From assembly GCA_016741995.1 (NCBI GenBank), contig JACVCO010000017.1:1-64000 (forward strand): a stretch of 64,000 nucleotides of DNA, in the 5' to 3' direction. Below are positions 44,194-53,446 of this stretch, one piece after another. Made by a program: the position numbers and the translations under genes. Under the pieces are notes generated by a model. It was not told the DNA's origin, did not search any database, and saw only the letters and a program-made list of their open reading frames with translations. This stretch comes from Hydrogenophaga sp. (GTDB taxonomy: Bacteria > Pseudomonadota > Gammaproteobacteria > Burkholderiales > Burkholderiaceae_C). The number at the start of each line of letters is the position of its first letter. Position 1 is the stretch's first letter.

Positions 44194-45836
44194 GGCGTGG
44201 CGCCCTTCACCGGGTTGGGCACGGTGCGCGTGCCCATCACCGCGTTGATGTAGTGCTGCGGTTCGTGCAGGGTGTCGGCGGTGGCGCGCGCATAGCTCAG
44301 CACCGTTTCCGCCTGCGCCACCATGAACACCGAGGCTCCCAGCAACAGGGCGATCGGCACCGTTTCGGCCACGCGAAGGCGTGGGGCGGGGCGGTCCTGC
44401 GTGGTCCAGAAGTGGCGCATGCCCACGCGCATCAGCGCGATGGCGGCGAACAGGCCCGAGGCGATGAGCAGCGCGAACAGCGTCCACGCGGCCGGTGTGT
44501 CCAGCGCCAGCAGCGCCGTGAGCATGCCGAGCTTGCTCACGAAACCCGACAGCGGCGGCAACCCGGCGATGACCATGGCGCAGACCGTGAACGCCACGCC
44601 GAGGAAGGCCAGCGCGGCGGGGATGGCGCGGCCGATCAACACCTCTTCGTTGTCATCCAGGTTGGTGCCGTGCGGTGGCTCGGCGTCCAGGAACGCGGGC
44701 AGGGCGTAGTTGCCGTCGTCGAGGTCTTCCGGGCCTTCTTCCACCTGGCGCGAGCGTTCGAGCAGTTCCACCAGAAGGAACAGCGCGCAGCCCGCGAGCG
44801 TGGAGCTGGCCAGGTAGAACAGCGCGCCGCTGCTGAGCGCGGGCGCGTCGAAGCCGATGGCCGCGATCAGCGTGCCCGACGAGGCGATGACGCTGAAGCC
44901 CGCGAGCCGGCCAAGCTGCTGCGAGGCCAGCATGCCGATGGCGCCGAAAGCCAGTGTGGCCAACCCGCCCCAGATGAGCACGCCGCCGCCGAAGCCGGCC
45001 GAGATGCCGCCGGTTTCGGTGGGGAAGCACAGCGTCCACAACCGCAGGAGCGCGTACACGCCCACCTTGGTGAGGATGGCGAACACCGCGGCCGCGGGTG
45101 CGCTGGCGGCGCCGTAGGCGGGCGGCAGCCAGAAGTTGAGCGGCCACAGCGCGGCCTTGGCCAGGAAGGCGATCGCCAGGATGGCGGCGCCCGCGTGCAG
45201 CAGGCCGCGGTCTTTGTCGGGGATGAGCGCGATCTTGGCCGCGATGTCGGCCATGTTGAGCGTGCCCGTGACGCCGTAGATCACCGCCACGCCGATGAGG
45301 AACAGCAGCGAGGCCATGAGGTTGATCGAGATGTAGTGCAGGCCGGCCCGCACGCGCGCAATGCCACCGCCATGCAGCAGCAGGCCGTAGCTGGCGGCCA
45401 GCAGCACCTCGAAGAACACGAACAGGTTGAACAGGTCGGCCGTGAGGAAGGCGCCGTACAGGCCCATGAGCTGCAACTGGAACAGCACGTGGAAGTACAC
45501 GCCCGCGTGCTGCCAGCGCGCCAGCGCATACAGCAGCGCGGCCAGGCCCACCATGCCAGCGAGCACGGCCATGAAGGCGGCGAGCCGGTCGGCCACGAGC
45601 ACGATGCCGTAGGGCACCGGCCAGTTGCCGGGCAGGTAGACGCCGAACGCGGCGGTGCCTTCCGCGTTCACGTGCAGCAGCAGCCACACGGCGATCAACA
45701 ACCCGAGCAGGGTGGACGCCGAGTTGATGACCGACTTGATGCGCCGGTTGCCTTCGCCCAGCATGAGCATGAGCGCGGCCGTGGCCATGGGCAGCAGGAT
45801 CGGGGCGACGAGCAGGTGGGCGGCGGTGGGCATCAT
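44190..45836 (-). CDS. mrpD: Mrp antiporter subunit D (first operon)
   Basis: This 548-residue protein of about 14 helices is homologous to the proton-pumping subunits of complex I (ND4/NuoM-like). It carries the Proton_antipo_M core with LTKVGVYALLRLW and GLPPLSGFVSK. An internal hydrophilic stretch (residues about 375-410, rich in Asp and Glu) is inserted near the C-terminal third. It overlaps mrpC by four bases. Confidence 0.93.
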   Translation of the reverse strand: MMPTAAHLLVAPILLPMATAALMLMLGEGNRRIKSVINSASTLLGLLIAVWLLLHVNAEGTAAFGVYLPGNWPVPYGIVLVADRLAAFMAVLAGMVGLAALLYALARWQHAGVYFHVLFQLQLMGLYGAFLTADLFNLFVFFEVLLAASYGLLLHGGGIARVRAGLHYISINLMASLLFLIGVAVIYGVTGTLNMADIAAKIALIPDKDRGLLHAGAAILAIAFLAKAALWPLNFWLPPAYGAASAPAAAVFAILTKVGVYALLRLWTLCFPTETGGISAGFGGGVLIWGGLATLAFGAIGMLASQQLGRLAGFSVIASSGTLIAAIGFDAPALSSGALFYLASSTLAGCALFLLVELLERSRQVEEGPEDLDDGNYALPAFLDAEPPHGTNLDDNEEVLIGRAIPAALAFLGVAFTVCAMVIAGLPPLSGFVSKLGMLTALLALDTPAAWTLFALLIASGLFAAIALMRVGMRHFWTTQDRPAPRLRVAETVPIALLLGASVFMVAQAETVLSYARATADTLHEPQHYINAVMGTRTVPNPVKGATP

Positions 45837-46174
45837 CGCTCCTCCTCCCCGTCCACGTGGTCACCGCCCGACAGGCCCCTGAGCGCGAGCAGCACCACCA
45901 GGAACAGCGCCGTGGTGGCGAAGCCGATCACGATGGCCGTGAGCACCAGCGCCTGCGGCAGCGGGTCGGTGTAGTGGGCCAGGTTGGCCGGAATGCCGGC
46001 GCGCACGATGGGCTCGGCATCCACCGACAGGCTGCCCACGCTGAAGATGAACAGGTTGATGGCGTACGACAGCAGCGCCAGGCCGATCAACACCTGGAAG
46101 GTTCTGGGGCGCAGCACCAGCCACACGCCGGCGCCAGCCATGATGCCGATGGCGATCGAGACGACGATTTCCAT
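45833..46174 (-). CDS. mrpC: Mrp antiporter subunit C (first operon)
   Basis: This 113-residue protein has three helices, is NuoK-like, and contains GLALLSYAINLFIF and DPLPQALVLTAIVIGFA, both typical of MnhC. Its first base coincides with the last base of mrpA, a one-base overlap. Confidence 0.93.
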   Translation of the reverse strand: MEIVVSIAIGIMAGAGVWLVLRPRTFQVLIGLALLSYAINLFIFSVGSLSVDAEPIVRAGIPANLAHYTDPLPQALVLTAIVIGFATTALFLVVLLALRGLSGGDHVDGEEER

Positions 46175-49122
46175 CAGACGGCTCCTTTCACTTGCGATGC
46201 TTGCTGCCGCAGGAGCTCGGCCTCACTCGGGTCGTCGTCACCGTCTTCCTGCGCGGCCTGTTGGCGGCGCGCGCGCAACGATTGGTGGGCGATGGCCGTG
46301 AGCAGCAACAGCGTGGCCCCCACGACCACGGCGAACACACCCAGGTCGAAGAAGAACGCCGAGGGCAGGTGCACCTCACCCACCAGCGGCCAGGTGACGT
46401 GCGCGGTGTGCGTGGTCAGGAAGGGGTAGCCCAGCGCCAGCGAGCCCAGGCCCGTGGCCAGCGCCATCGCCATGCCGAATGCTACCCAGCGCGGCGGCTG
46501 CAGGCGCAGGCGGTCTTCCACCCAGCGCGTGCCGCTCACCATGTACTGCGCGATGAAGGCGATGGCCACCACCAGGCCGGCCACAAAGCCGCCACCCGGT
46601 TCGTTGTGCCCGCGCATGAACAGGTGGAAGGCAAACACCGCGGCCACCGGCAGCAGCAGGCGCACCAGCACGGCCGGCACCTCCAGGTAGCGCTGCGGCG
46701 TGTCGCCGTCTTCGCGCGACAGCAGGTCGCTCTCCACGTTCTGCGGAATGGCGCGCTGTTGCGCGGGCTGGTCGATCACTTCCACCGGCGGGCGGAAGCG
46801 GCGCAGCAACGCGTAGACCGTGATGCCCACGATGCCCAGCACCGTGATCTCGCCCAGCGTGTCGAAGGCGCGGAAGTCGACCAGCATCACGTTGACGATG
46901 TTGGTGCCACCGCCCTCGGGCAGGGCCTTCTCGATGAAGAACGGCGAGATCGACAGCGGGGCGGCGCGCGTGAGCAGTGCGTACGACAGCGCGGCCAGCC
47001 CGACGCCGATGAGCACCGCGATCAGCAGGTCGCGGCGGCGGCGCCAGAGCGTGCGCGCCATGGCGCCGGGTTCGTCTTCCAGGCGCTTGGGCATCCAGCG
47101 CAGGCCGAGCAGGAACAGCACCATGGTCACCACCTCGACCGCGAGCTGCGTGAGCGCGAGGTCGGGCGCGGAGAACCAGGCGAAGGTGATGCACACCGCC
47201 AGACCCACCACGCTGAGCAGGATGAGCGCCGCCAGCCGGTGGAACTTGGCCTGCACGGCCGCGCCCACCGCGCAGGTGGCGCCGATGACCCAGAGCAGCA
47301 CGAACTCGGGCGTGACCGGAATGCGCGGGCGATCGCCCCAGGAGAGCGGCACGATCAGCGCCGAGCCCAGGCCCGCGAGGCCGGCGATCACCACCATCCA
47401 GCGCAGCTGCGGCTGCAGCCGGCGCGTGCCCAGCTTGCGCGTGAGGCGCCGCGCCACGTCGGACAGCAGGGCCATGAAGCCTTCGAAGGCGCGCCGACCG
47501 TCCAGCCCCAGCAGGCCGGGCGAGCGGCTGCTCTCGCGGTCCTTGAAGCGGCGGCCGACGGCGAGGTAGACCACCACACCGCCCACGGTGGCGATCAGGC
47601 TCATCACCAGCGGCGTGTTGAAGCCGTGCCACACGGCCAGGCTGTATTCGGGCAGCGTGCCGCCCACCACGGGCTGCGCGGCCGTGGCCAGCAGCGGCCC
47701 GACGGACCAGGCCGGCATGGTGCCGACCACCACGCAGGCCAGCACCAGCAGTTCCACCGGCACGCGCATCCAGTGCACCGGCTCGTGCGGCTGGCGCGGG
47801 CAATCGGGTGGCGCGCCAAAGAACACGTCGTGCCCGAAGCGCAGCGAATACACCACCGCGAACACGCCGGCCAGCGTGGCCGCCACGGGCAGGCCGTATT
47901 CGATGATCGGGCTCGCGCCGAGGAACACGGTCTCGGCGAAGAACATTTCCTTCGACAGGAAACCGTTGAGCAGCGGCACGCCCGCCATGGCCGCGCAGGC
48001 CACGATGGCCAGCGTGCCGGTGATGGGCATGCTGCGGTACAGGCCGTCGAGGCGGCGCATGTCGCGCGTGCCGGTCTCGTGGTCGATGATGCCGACCGAC
48101 ATGAACAGCGAGGCCTTGAAGGTCGCGTGATTCATCATGTGGAAGACCGCCGCCACCGCGGCCATGGGGCTGTTCAGCCCGAGCAGCAGCGTGATGAGCC
48201 CGAGGTGGCTGATGGTGGAGTACGCCAGCAGGCCCTTCAGGTCGTTCTGGAACATGGCCGAGTAGGCGCCCAGCAGCAGCGTGGCCAGGCCCGCGGTGCT
48301 CACGATCCAGAACCATTCGTTGGTGCCCGCGAGCACCGGCCACAGGCGCGCCAGCAGGAACACACCGGCCTTCACCATGGTGGCCGAGTGCAGGTAGGCC
48401 GACACCGGCGTGGGCGCGGCCATGGCGTGCGGCAGCCAGAAGTGGAACGGGAACTGCGCGCTCTTGGTGAGCGCGCCCAGCAGCACCAGCACCAGCGCGG
48501 GCGTGTACAGCGCGTGGTTGCGCACCACGTCGCCGGCCTGGAGCACCACGTCGAGCTCCAGGCTGCCCACGATGTGGCCGATCAGCAGCACCCCGGCCAG
48601 CAGGCACAAGCCGCCCGTGGCCGTGACGGTGAAGGCCATGCGCGCACCGCGGCGCGCGTCCTTGCGGTGCGTCCAGTAGCCGATGAGCAGGAAGGAGAAC
48701 ACGCTCGTGAGTTCCCAGAACACCACGAGCTGGACCAGCTGGCCCGACAGCACCACGCCCAGCATGGCGCCCATGAAACCCAGCAGCAGCGAATAGAAAC
48801 GCGCGGCCGGGTCTTCGGGCGACAGGTAGTAGCGCGCGTAGACGATGACCAGCAGGCCCATGCCGCTGACCAGCATCGCGAACATCCAGGCGAAGCCGTC
48901 GATGCGCACGATGAGGTCCATGCCGAGCGAGGGCAACCAGACCACGCGTTCGCTGAGCACGGCACCGTCCCGTATCTCGGGATAGAGCACGGCCAGCGGT
49001 ATGGCGACACCGAGGGCCACCAGCGCGGCCCACAGCGATTCGAGGTTGCGCGCGTTCGTTGGCAGCAGCGCCGCGACCACGCAACCCACGAAGGGGAGAA
49101 GCATCAACAGGAACAGGGACAT
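46174..49122 (-). CDS. mrpA: Fused Mrp antiporter subunits A and B (first operon)
   Basis: This 982-residue protein combines MrpA and MrpB. The first about 780 residues are ND5/NuoL-like, with GYWTHRKDARRGARMA and LTKSAQFPFHFWLPHAM, followed by the MrpA-specific C-terminal part. From about residue 830 the protein matches Mnh[16 protein letters not shown] is nearly identical to the separate MrpB of the second operon. A-B fusions occur in some proteobacterial Pha/Mrp systems. It starts 60 bases after the response regulator stop on the same strand. The operon order is AB-C-D-E-F-G. Confidence 0.93.
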   Translation of the reverse strand: MSLFLLMLLPFVGCVVAALLPTNARNLESLWAALVALGVAIPLAVLYPEIRDGAVLSERVVWLPSLGMDLIVRIDGFAWMFAMLVSGMGLLVIVYARYYLSPEDPAARFYSLLLGFMGAMLGVVLSGQLVQLVVFWELTSVFSFLLIGYWTHRKDARRGARMAFTVTATGGLCLLAGVLLIGHIVGSLELDVVLQAGDVVRNHALYTPALVLVLLGALTKSAQFPFHFWLPHAMAAPTPVSAYLHSATMVKAGVFLLARLWPVLAGTNEWFWIVSTAGLATLLLGAYSAMFQNDLKGLLAYSTISHLGLITLLLGLNSPMAAVAAVFHMMNHATFKASLFMSVGIIDHETGTRDMRRLDGLYRSMPITGTLAIVACAAMAGVPLLNGFLSKEMFFAETVFLGASPIIEYGLPVAATLAGVFAVVYSLRFGHDVFFGAPPDCPRQPHEPVHWMRVPVELLVLACVVVGTMPAWSVGPLLATAAQPVVGGTLPEYSLAVWHGFNTPLVMSLIATVGGVVVYLAVGRRFKDRESSRSPGLLGLDGRRAFEGFMALLSDVARRLTRKLGTRRLQPQLRWMVVIAGLAGLGSALIVPLSWGDRPRIPVTPEFVLLWVIGATCAVGAAVQAKFHRLAALILLSVVGLAVCITFAWFSAPDLALTQLAVEVVTMVLFLLGLRWMPKRLEDEPGAMARTLWRRRRDLLIAVLIGVGLAALSYALLTRAAPLSISPFFIEKALPEGGGTNIVNVMLVDFRAFDTLGEITVLGIVGITVYALLRRFRPPVEVIDQPAQQRAIPQNVESDLLSREDGDTPQRYLEVPAVLVRLLLPVAAVFAFHLFMRGHNEPGGGFVAGLVVAIAFIAQYMVSGTRWVEDRLRLQPPRWVAFGMAMALATGLGSLALGYPFLTTHTAHVTWPLVGEVHLPSAFFFDLGVFAVVVGATLLLLTAIAHQSLRARRQQAAQEDGDDDPSEAELLRQQASQVKGAV

Positions 49123-49152
49123 GTCCCCGAGTCTATTGGACGATGGTGCAAG

Positions 49153-49168
49153 ACCCGCGATGGCGGGT
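49153..49168. terminator. Weak hairpin between the response regulator and the first Mrp operon
   Basis: ACCCGC-GATG-GCGGGT forms a perfect six-bp stem 15 bases after the regulator stop. On the minus strand it is followed by CTTGC, a poor U-run. It may partly separate the regulator genes from the downstream mrpA, or be without function. Confidence 0.3.
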
Positions 49169-49182
49169 TTTGCGGCGCTGCA

Positions 49183-50526
49183 TCAGTGCCCGGGGGGCAC
49201 GGGCGGGACGCCGTCGCCGAGCAGCTTCTTGCGCCGCTTCCACAGCGTGGTGCGCGACACGCCCAGGCGTTGCGCGGCCTCGGCCAGCCGCCCGCCCGAG
49301 AGCTCGAGGGCGCGCTCGATCTGCGCCAGCTCGGCCTGTTCGCGCGCACCCGCCAGGGTGGCGGGCACTGCGGGTTCGTCGAGCGTGCGTTCGGGGAACA
49401 GGTCCGCCGCACCGAGGGCTTCGCCTTCGCTCAGGGCCATGGCCCGTTCCACGCGGTTGCGCAGTTCACGCACGTTGCCCGGCCAGGTGTGGGCCAGCAA
49501 CGCGGCGCGCGCGCTGTCGTCCAGCGCGCAGGTCGGCAGGCTTTGCCGCTCGGCGGCCTGCTGCGCGAAGGCCTGGGCCAGCGGCAGCACCTCGTCGGCC
49601 CGCTCGCGCAGGGGCGGGATGTGCAGCTCCACCACCGCCAGCCGGTAGTAGAGGTCTTCGCGGAACCGGCGTTCGGCCATGCGGGCGCCGAGATCGGCGT
49701 TGGTGGCGGCCACCACGCGGCCCGAAAAGGCCAGGTCCTGGCGGCCGCCGACGCGGCGAAAGCGCCCGTCCTGCAGCACGCGCAGCAGCGCGGTCTGCAG
49801 GCGCGGGTCGAGCTCGCCGATTTCGTCGAGGAACAGCGTGCCGCCCGCGGCTTCCTCGAACCAGCCCGCGTGGGCCGTGGCGGCGCCGGTGAAGGCACCG
49901 CGCTCGTGGCCGAAGAACTGGCTTTCCATCAGATCGTGCGGCACGGCCCCGCAGTTCACCGCCACGAAGGGTTCGCCCGCGCGCGCCGAGCGCTCGTGCA
50001 GTTGCCGCGCGGCGACTTCCTTGCCCACGCCGGTCTCGCCGCGCAGCAGCACCGGCACGTCGCGCTGCGCCAGGCGGTCGAGATCGGCGGCCAGCCGTGT
50101 GGTGGCGCCGGACAGGCCGAAGCCCCGCGCAGGCGCTGCGGCTTCGGGCGTGGTGGGCACGAGCTCGCGGATGCGCTGCACCAGCGCGTCGACATCGAAG
50201 GGTTTGGTGAGGTAGTCGTCGGCGCCCGCGCGCATCAGGCGCACCGCCTGGCCCACATCGGCAAAGGCCGTGGCGAAAACGATCGGTGTGCGGCCGAGCA
50301 GGGGCAGGGCCTCGCGGTAGAGCGCCTCGCCCGAGCCGTCGGGCAGGCGGATGTCGCTCAACACGAAGTCGGGCCGCGCGCGGCGCAGCGCGTGCAGGGC
50401 CTGGGCGCGGTCGATGGCGTGTTCGACGTTGAAGCCCTCGAGCCGAAGGCGCTGCACGAGCGCGCCGCCGAGCACGGCGTCGTCCTCGATGAGCAGCACG
50501 TGGATCGGCGGGCTCGGGGTGTTCAT
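49183..50526 (-). CDS. NtrC-family sigma-54-dependent response regulator
   Basis: This 447-residue regulator has a receiver domain with Asp58 and Lys108, an AAA+ domain with Walker A GETGVGKE (163-170) and the sigma-54 loop GAFTGA (210-215), and a C-terminal Fis-type HTH (RLAEAAQRLGVSRTTLWKRRK). Phosphorylation by the coupled kinase should let it open sigma-54 promoters. It lies between two Mrp operons; a -24/-12-like site upstream of the second operon is its most likely target. Confidence 0.92.
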   Translation of the reverse strand: MNTPSPPIHVLLIEDDAVLGGALVQRLRLEGFNVEHAIDRAQALHALRRARPDFVLSDIRLPDGSGEALYREALPLLGRTPIVFATAFADVGQAVRLMRAGADDYLTKPFDVDALVQRIRELVPTTPEAAAPARGFGLSGATTRLAADLDRLAQRDVPVLLRGETGVGKEVAARQLHERSARAGEPFVAVNCGAVPHDLMESQFFGHERGAFTGAATAHAGWFEEAAGGTLFLDEIGELDPRLQTALLRVLQDGRFRRVGGRQDLAFSGRVVAATNADLGARMAERRFREDLYYRLAVVELHIPPLRERADEVLPLAQAFAQQAAERQSLPTCALDDSARAALLAHTWPGNVRELRNRVERAMALSEGEALGAADLFPERTLDEPAVPATLAGAREQAELAQIERALELSGGRLAEAAQRLGVSRTTLWKRRKKLLGDGVPPVPPGH

Positions 50527-51983
50527 GCGGGGGAGGTGTCGGCGGGGTCCGGGGTGGCGTAGGGCAGTTCCAGCGCGATGCGCGTGCCCTGGCCCGAGTG
50601 TGCATCCACCGCGACGCGGCCCTGCAGTTGCTGCACCAGGCGAACCACCACCGCCACGCCCAGGCCGGGTGTCTGCTCGTGCACCTGCCCTTGCTCGAGG
50701 CTGGTGGCCAGCGGCCCGGGCAGCCCGGGGCCCTGGTCGATCACCTCCAGCCGCAGGTGCGTGGCCATCGGTTCGCAGCGCAAGGTCACGCGGCTGCCGG
50801 GGGCCGACGCCTTGATCGCGTTGAGGACCAGGTTCAACAGCACCTGGCGGACCTCGCCGCCGGCCAGGGGCACGGTCTGGCTGAGGCCGGATTCGAGCGC
50901 CAGCGCCACCTGCGCCTGCTGCGCCTGCGGTTCCAGCAGGCGTTGCAGGTCGGCCAGGTCTTGCGGGCCGAAGCTGCGGCCGTCGCTGGGGCGGTGCATG
51001 GCCAGCGTGGCGTCGACCACGCCGCCCAGCACGCGCAGGCCGCGCTCCATGAAGTCGATCGCTTCGGCGCGCGTGTCCGGCCGTTCGCCGAACTTGCGCA
51101 GCGTGTCGACCGCGGTGCGCACGCCCGCCAGGGGGTTGCGCACCTCGTGCGCCAACGTGGCGACCATGCGGCCGAGCACGGCCTCGCGCTCCTGTTCGGC
51201 CATGCGGGTGATCAGCGTCTCGCGCTCGCGGGCCGCGCCGGCCATGCGGTTGTAGGCCTGCAGCAGGCGGCTGGTTTCGCGGTCGGCTTCAGGAATAAGG
51301 TTCTCCGGCACCGGGGCGGGGCCGGCCTCGCCCGCTTGCTGCAGATGCCGGGTGAGCGTGTCCAGCGGGCGCTGCAGGCGGCGCAGCAGCAGCAGACCGA
51401 GGAACGCGCAGAGCAGGCCCAGGCCGAGGTTGAACCCGGCCAGGCGCCACCAGAGCTGGCGCCGTTCGGTCACGTAGTCCGCCACGTCGAGGTTGGCCAC
51501 CACCGTGAGCGCGCCCGGGCGCCCGCCGGCCACCATGCGGTCGTCGCTCAGCGGGCGCCAGACCCAGTAACTGCCGTCGTCGGTGTCGATGAGGTCGCCG
51601 CGGGCCTGCTGCCCCACGGCCGCCGGCAGCGGAATCTGTGGCAGCCCGGCGCGGTCGGCGCGCGCGATCGGCAGGCCGCCCGCGTCGAGCAGGAACAGCC
51701 GGCGGTCCACCAGCCCCTGGTGCATGCGCAGCGCTTCATCGAGCGCGCGTTCGATGCCGGCCTGGTCGTGGCCGATCACCGGGGGCAACAGCGCCGCGGC
51801 CAGGCCGTCGAGGTAGACCTGCCCGGTGCGCTCGATCTGGCGCTCCACCTGCCGCTGCAGGCCCTGCAACGCGATCTGCGTGGTGCCGAGCGCCGTGACG
51901 AGCACGACCGCGACCACCGCCAGCGGCAGGCGGGTGGACATCGGCAGGCGGGCCAGCCAGCGCATCAGGCGGGTTCGGGGCAT
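50523..51983 (-). CDS. NtrB-like sensor histidine kinase
   Basis: This 486-residue membrane kinase has TM1 at about 18-37, a periplasmic domain at about 40-180, TM2 at about 181-201, a HAMP linker, His279 in TLAHEVRNPLAGV and a HATPase domain with DQGPGL and GLGVAVVVRL. It is coupled to the regulator by an ATGA overlap. It starts 22 bases after the last gene of the second Mrp operon. The sensed signal is unknown; ionic or envelope stress is a reasonable guess from context. Confidence 0.9.
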   Translation of the reverse strand: MPRTRLMRWLARLPMSTRLPLAVVAVVLVTALGTTQIALQGLQRQVERQIERTGQVYLDGLAAALLPPVIGHDQAGIERALDEALRMHQGLVDRRLFLLDAGGLPIARADRAGLPQIPLPAAVGQQARGDLIDTDDGSYWVWRPLSDDRMVAGGRPGALTVVANLDVADYVTERRQLWWRLAGFNLGLGLLCAFLGLLLLRRLQRPLDTLTRHLQQAGEAGPAPVPENLIPEADRETSRLLQAYNRMAGAARERETLITRMAEQEREAVLGRMVATLAHEVRNPLAGVRTAVDTLRKFGERPDTRAEAIDFMERGLRVLGGVVDATLAMHRPSDGRSFGPQDLADLQRLLEPQAQQAQVALALESGLSQTVPLAGGEVRQVLLNLVLNAIKASAPGSRVTLRCEPMATHLRLEVIDQGPGLPGPLATSLEQGQVHEQTPGLGVAVVVRLVQQLQGRVAVDAHSGQGTRIALELPYATPDPADTSPA

Positions 51984-52005
51984 GGCCCCGATCGTAGACC
52001 CCGGT

Positions 52006-52818
52006 TCAGCGCAGCACCCGCAGCGGCCGCTGCAACGCCAGATCGAGCCGGTGCGCCACGTCCACGCGCAGATCGAGCACGCCCTGGTCGAACCAGCCGT
52101 CGGCGGCCACCACCAGTTGCGTGCCCTCGTCGCAGCGGGCGCGCAGCACGTCGCGCGGGCGGCCTTCGGCCAGCTGGGCGGACCAGCGCAAGCCGCTGGC
52201 CTGCGCGGTGGCCTCGAAGCGCTGCAGCACATCGGCCGCCGCACGGCGGGCCTGCGCGATGCGGTGCTCGCGCATGCGCTGCGCGTGCCAGCCCGCGCCG
52301 ATGGGCACCGGCCCCACGTTCTGCAGGCGCGGCACATCGATCACGGCGACGCCACACAGCTCGGCGCCATGGCGCCGCGCCAGGGCCACGGCCTGTTCGA
52401 TCGCGCGGGCGATGTGCGGCCCGGCGGCGAGCGCGATCAGCACGCGCCGCACCGCGGCGTCGTCCGGCGCGCTGCCGTGCGCATCGCTGCCGCGCGGCAG
52501 CACACCGGCCAGCGCGTCTTCGCGCGTGCCGCGCCACAGCGGCACCCCGCTCACGTAGCCCGCGCGGCCGATGAGGTGGCCCGCCACCGGCGTGGTGATG
52601 AGCAGGAACAGCACGGCCAGCGCCACCTTCACCCAGGTGGCGGGCTCGCCCTGCAGCGCGGCCACACCCAGCAGCACCAGGCCGCTGCCGGCCACGCCGG
52701 CCTTGGTGGCCGCGTGCATGCGCATGAAGAAATCGGGCAGCCGCAGCACGCCCACCGCGGCCAGCAGGCACAGCAGCGCGCCACCCAGCACCAGCAAGGC
52801 CCCGAGCCATTCGTTCAT
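52006..52818 (-). CDS. mrpG: Mrp antiporter subunit G fused to a universal-stress-like domain (second operon)
   Basis: Residues 1-90 of this 270-residue protein are a normal three-helix MnhG with VLRLPDFFMRMHAATKAG. Residues about 120-270 form a cytoplasmic alpha/beta domain that looks like a UspA fold: an opening strand RRVLIAL, a long helix AIEQAVALARRHGAEL, and a closing strand near ALQRPLRVLR. The usual ATP-binding Gly-rich loop of UspA is not obvious. The fusion would attach a stress or nucleotide sensor to the antiporter. The Usp call is by eye only. Confidence 0.75.
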   Translation of the reverse strand: MNEWLGALLVLGGALLCLLAAVGVLRLPDFFMRMHAATKAGVAGSGLVLLGVAALQGEPATWVKVALAVLFLLITTPVAGHLIGRAGYVSGVPLWRGTREDALAGVLPRGSDAHGSAPDDAAVRRVLIALAAGPHIARAIEQAVALARRHGAELCGVAVIDVPRLQNVGPVPIGAGWHAQRMREHRIAQARRAAADVLQRFEATAQASGLRWSAQLAEGRPRDVLRARCDEGTQLVVAADGWFDQGVLDLRVDVAHRLDLALQRPLRVLR

Positions 52819-53117
52819 GGGTGTTCCTCCGCCGATGCGTCGGGGATGGTGCCGCGGGCGATGAAGCCGGCGAAGGCCACGGTGGCTAGAAAGCCCACCA
52901 GCGCCACGCCGAGCGCGATGTCCACGAAGGCCGGCGTGCCCGAGACCAGCGCCGCCAGGCCGGCCGCGGCCACGCCGATCAGGCCCAGCATGTCGAGCGC
53001 GATCACGCGGTCGGCCGCCGCCGGGCCACGCACGATGCGCACGCCCGCGGCCAGCACCGCGCCCGCGAGCAGCAGCGCCGCCAGGCCATACACGCCTTGA
53101 AGCAGGGTCTCGTTCAT
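52815..53117 (-). CDS. mrpF: Mrp antiporter subunit F (second operon)
   Basis: This 100-residue protein has three helices with VRGPAAADRVIALDMLG, matching MnhF. It overlaps its neighbours by four bases on each side. The start at 53117 is the one with family sequence. Confidence 0.92.
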   Translation of the reverse strand: MNETLLQGVYGLAALLLAGAVLAAGVRIVRGPAAADRVIALDMLGLIGVAAAGLAALVSGTPAFVDIALGVALVGFLATVAFAGFIARGTIPDASAEEHP

Positions 53118-53446
53118 TCCAGCGTCTCCTTCACGCGGCGCTCGAAGCCGCTCTGGATCTGCGCGACGGTGTCGTCCGACAGGTTCATCACATGCACATA
53201 GAGCACGCGCCGCCGCGGGCACACGTGCAGGCTGGTGGTGCCGGGCGTGAGCGTGACCAGGTTGGCCAGCAGGGCGATGCCGGTGTCGCTGCGCAGCGCC
53301 AGCGGCACGGCCACGATGCCGCTGCGCTGCACGCGCGCGGGGTGCAGCACGGCCTTGATCACGTCGTTCACCGAGAACGCGAGTTCGCGCACGAAGAGCC
53401 CGGCCAGCACGGCCCAGGCGCGGGTGCGTTGCCACACCAGGTTCAT
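53114..53446 (-). CDS. mrpE: Short Mrp antiporter subunit E (second operon)
   Basis: This 110-residue protein matches only the C-terminal two-thirds of MnhE: GIVAVPLALRSDTGIALLANLVTLTPGT. The two N-terminal helices seen in the first-operon copy are replaced by a single hydrophobic stretch. Some Mrp systems carry such short E subunits. It overlaps mrpD and mrpF by four bases. Confidence 0.88.
   Translation of the reverse strand: MNLVWQRTRAWAVLAGLFVRELAFSVNDVIKAVLHPARVQRSGIVAVPLALRSDTGIALLANLVTLTPGTTSLHVCPRRRVLYVHVMNLSDDTVAQIQSGFERRVKETLE

Noticed and set aside
49123-49182. Sigma-54 promoter for the first Mrp operon
   Set aside because: TTGCA occurs on the minus strand but lacks a GG ten bases upstream of its GC.
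46192-50562. 1456-codon open frame on the plus strand
   Set aside because: It lies opposite the mrpA fusion and the regulator genes, is rich in His, Arg, Gln and Gly, and has no domain. It is an antisense artefact of high GC.
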